Source: Terriglobales bacterium (GTDB lineage: Bacteria > Acidobacteriota > Terriglobia > Terriglobales > Acidobacteriaceae). Taken from it: 64,000 bases of DNA. Made by a program: the position numbers and the translations under genes. The stretch spans positions 1-64,000 of the forward strand of contig JAICWP010000005.1 of assembly GCA_025934735.1 (NCBI GenBank), written 5' to 3'. The notes below the pieces were generated by a model that saw nothing but the letters and a program-made list of their open reading frames with translations, did no database searches and had not been told where the DNA came from. Shown here piece by piece: positions 61,567 through 64,000 of this stretch (positions within the stretch are counted from its first letter, which is position 1; each line of letters starts with the position of its first letter).

Positions 61567-62277
61567 CTATTGCGCGGCGCCCGCCGTGCCCAGCCGGGAA
61601 CGAACCGCCTGCAACAGCCAGTTGCCGGCTTCTCCGGCTTCCTGTTGGGAAAATTCCTTCTGCAGCGCAATTACCGGCACCTCGGGCCGTGTTTCCTCCA
61701 GCACGGCAGCGGTGGCCCGGCCACGCGCGGAGTGCATTTCATCGGCAAAAATCACCAGAGCAGGCCCGATGGCCTTCAGCAACACGATGGCGTCCGGCAG
61801 ATTGCTGGCCGTGACCGCATCGTAGCCCGAGCGGCGCAGCACTTCGCGCAAGTACACCAGCGTGTCCACACTGGGATGGATGCACAGCACCCGGCACACC
61901 GGAGCATCGGCCTTGGCTTCAGCCGGCCGGGAGCGCCTATAGAACGCCGAAACCGCGCTCACCTCGGAGTCGTGGACATCGAACACCTGCAGCAGATTGG
62001 TAAGCTTCAGCAGCCGGTGCACCGGAGGAGGCGCGGCGCACAGCTTCAGGTCGCCTCCGGAGCGCCGAATCCTGGCCACCAGCCGGACCAGCGTGCCCAG
62101 CCCGCTGCTGTCAATGAAGTTCACATCGGCCACGTCCAGCACCAGGTCGCGACACTCGGCGTAGAGCTTGTTTACGTGCGACTCAATTTGCTGCGCTTCT
62201 GAGCCGGCCACAATTCGGCCCGCGGCTTTCACCACCATCACGCTGCCCAACTGGCGATCTTGCAATTCCAGCGGCAT
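61567..62277 (-). CDS. STAS - receiver-like fusion protein
   Basis: A 236-residue protein: STAS (anti-anti-sigma) domain at about 1-105 with the phospho-serine site DSSGLGTLVRL, and a receiver-like domain at about 125-230 (CRVLCIHPSVDTLVYLREVLRRSGY; strand 3 ALVIFADEM). The receiver's usual Asp position reads Ala, with an Asp one residue later. The protein may link serine-phosphorylation (anti-sigma) signalling with another partner. It starts directly after the stop of the TPR gene (TAGATG), so the two are probably co-translated. Confidence 0.8.
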   Translation of the reverse strand: MPLELQDRQLGSVMVVKAAGRIVAGSEAQQIESHVNKLYAECRDLVLDVADVNFIDSSGLGTLVRLVARIRRSGGDLKLCAAPPPVHRLLKLTNLLQVFDVHDSEVSAVSAFYRRSRPAEAKADAPVCRVLCIHPSVDTLVYLREVLRRSGYDAVTASNLPDAIVLLKAIGPALVIFADEMHSARGRATAAVLEETRPEVPVIALQKEFSQQEAGEAGNWLLQAVRSRLGTAGAAQ

Positions 62278-63396
62278 CTATCTTCTCCTTGGTTTCGCGC
62301 TATTCACTTTGGCCAGCAGGTCCTTGGCCGGCTGCTGATAGGCGCCCTCGATGCCGGCGGCTTCCGTTAATGAGGTGCGCGCCTCGGCCAGACGGCCCAG
62401 CTTGGCGTAGGAGTAGCCCAGGCGGTAAAGCGCCATCTGATACGAGGCGGGATCCTCTTTCAGCAGCGAAGTTGCCGATTTGAACTCGGTGATTGCGGCG
62501 GGCGTCTTCTCCTGCCGCATGAGGGCGTACCCCAGAGCGGAGTGAGCCACTCCGGCCGAGAGCTTCTGCTGGCGGGTGGCATCGGGCGATTCCGCCTTGG
62601 CCAGCTCGATGGCTTTGCGGGCGTAAATGATCGCCTTGCCCAGGTTCGCTTCCTTGGGCTGCTCGGAATAGGCGTTGGCCAGCAGGATCAGCGTGGGCAG
62701 GCTGTTGGGATCGGTGGCCAGACTCTTCTCGCCGTAAGCCACCAGCCGCTCCGGCTCATTTAACTGCTGCAGGCTGTAGATGGCGTATTGCGAAACCGGC
62801 TCCGCGAACTTGGATTCAGGAAACGCCGGGGTGTAGCGCTCGATATAAGCCATGCGCGTCTTCGGGTTCTGCTCGGCGGCGATGGCGTTGTAGCCGGCCG
62901 CTTCCAGGAACTCATACGACTGTTTGTCAGCGTCGCCGGACTGATCGCTGCTGCTGTCCGCGGCGTTGGTCAGCTTTGCCTTTCCGAAGGAGGAGGTGTA
63001 GAGTTCGCCGCCCTTCACCGAGTAATCCAGCACCTTGCCCCAATCCTTCAACTGCTGCGCCGTTCCTGCCTGCGACACCAGTATGTCGAGATTGTGTGGG
63101 GCGGCCGCCAGCGCCTTGTCCCCGGCTTCCAGCGCCTTAGTATTGTCACCGGCGGTGGAATAGGCCTGGGCCAGCTGCCAATTGCCGTAGGCTACGGCCT
63201 GCGGGTTGGAAGCAAACTTCTGCACGAAATCCTGCAGCATGGAGATGCGCTTCTGCGCATCGGTTTCGCTGCTGATGGCCTGCAGCGCCTGGTCTTCCGG
63301 CGTGCCGGCGGGAATAAGTATTTTTTCCAGCTGCGCGTGGGCGAATGCCACGAACAGAACGGGTATCAACAGGGCCGACCAGCGAACGCGAACCAT
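62278..63396 (-). CDS. Secreted TPR-repeat protein
   Basis: A 372-residue periplasmic protein: signal peptide (about 1-21, ending AHA) and about six to seven TPR motifs spread from 45 to 365 (AYGNWQLAQAYSTAGDNTKALEAGDKALAAAPHN; AHSALGYALMRQEKTPAAITEFKSAT; ALYRLGYSYAKLGRLAEARTSLTEAA). It should serve as a protein-binding scaffold. Upstream of the STAS gene, with no gap. A ribosome-site GGAGG lies near 63402. Confidence 0.82.
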   Translation of the reverse strand: MVRVRWSALLIPVLFVAFAHAQLEKILIPAGTPEDQALQAISSETDAQKRISMLQDFVQKFASNPQAVAYGNWQLAQAYSTAGDNTKALEAGDKALAAAPHNLDILVSQAGTAQQLKDWGKVLDYSVKGGELYTSSFGKAKLTNAADSSSDQSGDADKQSYEFLEAAGYNAIAAEQNPKTRMAYIERYTPAFPESKFAEPVSQYAIYSLQQLNEPERLVAYGEKSLATDPNSLPTLILLANAYSEQPKEANLGKAIIYARKAIELAKAESPDATRQQKLSAGVAHSALGYALMRQEKTPAAITEFKSATSLLKEDPASYQMALYRLGYSYAKLGRLAEARTSLTEAAGIEGAYQQPAKDLLAKVNSAKPRRR

Positions 63397-63601
63397 TTCT
63401 CACCTCCGCAAATGCCGGTACCGGGGGAGTGGGCGGACGCAGCCGCGGAAAACGCGCCGCTGGCATGCCCACAGTATCTGCAGCGGGCCATGCTAGCGCC
63501 GTTTTCACCCGGGGGCAATTCTTTTCGCAACACCTAAGAATCACCACAAAGGGCACGATGGCTTAAGTGGACGGAAGGAATAGGGCAGAACCACCTTTGT
63601 A

Positions 63602-64000
63602 TCATTCTCGGTCGAAAACTCGGTCGCTCAGCCGCCGGACCCAGCCGTGGTGCGCCTGAAAGGGAGGCAACACGATGGGTTCGGCGCGCAGCTCCCTCAG
63701 CGCTTCTTCCAGCGGCAGCGACTTCCATCGCTCCAGCCGCTCTTCAATCTTCTGCTGATACTCCGCCTTCTGCGCCCAATAATGAAACAGCACGTCGTCG
63801 CAGGCGTGCAACTGAGCATTTTTCTGCAGGAAGTAGGACACCGCATACTGCTCCACCAGCTGCTTCTTATAGTGCGGTGAAACGGCGTCAATGAAGGCCA
63901 GCGCGGTGTGCAGCAGGTGGAATTGGGAGGGATGAAGGCCAATGGCGCCCGAGTTCCACATGTCGGCATTCAGGTCAATGGGGCTGCCGCGGAAATGAAA
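63602..64000 (-). CDS. Partial gene at window end, possibly GT-A-like
   Basis: The last gene runs off the window. 132 C-terminal residues are visible, beginning FHFRGSPIDLNADMWNSGAIGLHP. The MWN(S/A)GxIG motif resembles donor-site motifs of GT-A nucleotide-sugar transferases (compare GT8 'FNSG'); helical segments follow (FLQKNAQLHACDDVLFHYWAQKAEYQQKIEERL). The family is not certain. Confidence 0.5.
   Translation of the reverse strand, partial: FHFRGSPIDLNADMWNSGAIGLHPSQFHLLHTALAFIDAVSPHYKKQLVEQYAVSYFLQKNAQLHACDDVLFHYWAQKAEYQQKIEERLERWKSLPLEEALRELRAEPIVLPPFQAHHGWVRRLSDRVFDRE

Overview
The window is a GC-rich (roughly 60 percent) bacterial chromosome segment that looks like Acidobacteriota. 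The pointers are a von Willebrand A protein of the acidobacterial type, futalosine-pathway menaquinone genes (mqnA, mqnC, mqnD), many sigma-54 two-component systems, mosaic GAF/PilZ/zinc-ribbon membrane proteins, and short palindromic intergenic repeats. I see no rRNA, tRNA, CRISPR array, insertion-sequence transposase or prophage. The order looks chromosomal; the least ordinary region is the glycan cluster at 27.5-41 kb.

Layout. 0-5.2 kb: three co-directional mosaic membrane proteins (PilZ + zinc ribbon + TonB C-terminal domain; GAF + zinc ribbon; GAF + Sel1) and a small coiled-coil protein. 5.2-13.7 kb: acetamidase/formamidase-like protein, duplicated DUF1259 protein, anion transporter, membrane-anchored GcvH-like protein, VWA protein, alpha/beta hydrolase, a receiver-like protein lacking its phospho-acceptor, argD and a small conserved protein. 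14-20.5 kb: a PDZ/multi-TM/GAF/PAS histidine kinase with its NtrC-type regulator, then an MlaE/MlaF lipid ABC transporter pair. 20.8-27.2 kb: a small helical protein, topA, dprA and a class-C beta-lactamase-like serine hydrolase.

27.5-41.1 kb is a single-strand cluster of eleven genes, mostly overlapping or closely spaced: a SAM methyltransferase, a glycosidase-like protein, two sugar-nucleotide SDR epimerases, a B12-type radical SAM enzyme, five glycosyltransferases (two of GT4 type, one related type, two CgeB-like) and an amylo-alpha-1,6-glucosidase. Together they look like a pathway that builds, methylates and trims an unidentified glycan or glycoconjugate.

41.2-50.8 kb: a CDGSH protein, a diheme cytochrome c, mqnD coupled to bioY, a CoA-binding protein, then a predicted selenoprotein. 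This last is a secreted peroxiredoxin-like protein with an in-frame UGA in a UxxC motif, followed by a SECIS-like hairpin and a DsbD-alpha-like tail. It is translationally coupled to a membrane GT2 glycosyltransferase. Then come mqnC, a DedA-like protein and mqnA. 50.9-64 kb: a hybrid kinase/NtrC pair, two secreted proteins sharing an 'IPxG' domain, a second NtrC regulator/kinase pair, a basic secreted protein, a TPR + STAS/receiver pair and a gene cut by the window end.

Intergenic regions carry several repeat families. The most unusual are long inverted repeats built from tandem 7-9 nt 'words' that fill the gaps between argD and its neighbour, topA and dprA, and the debranching enzyme and the CDGSH gene. 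The topA-dprA copy holds a 20-codon remnant resembling the start of a four-helix-bundle (S23/Avd-type) protein.
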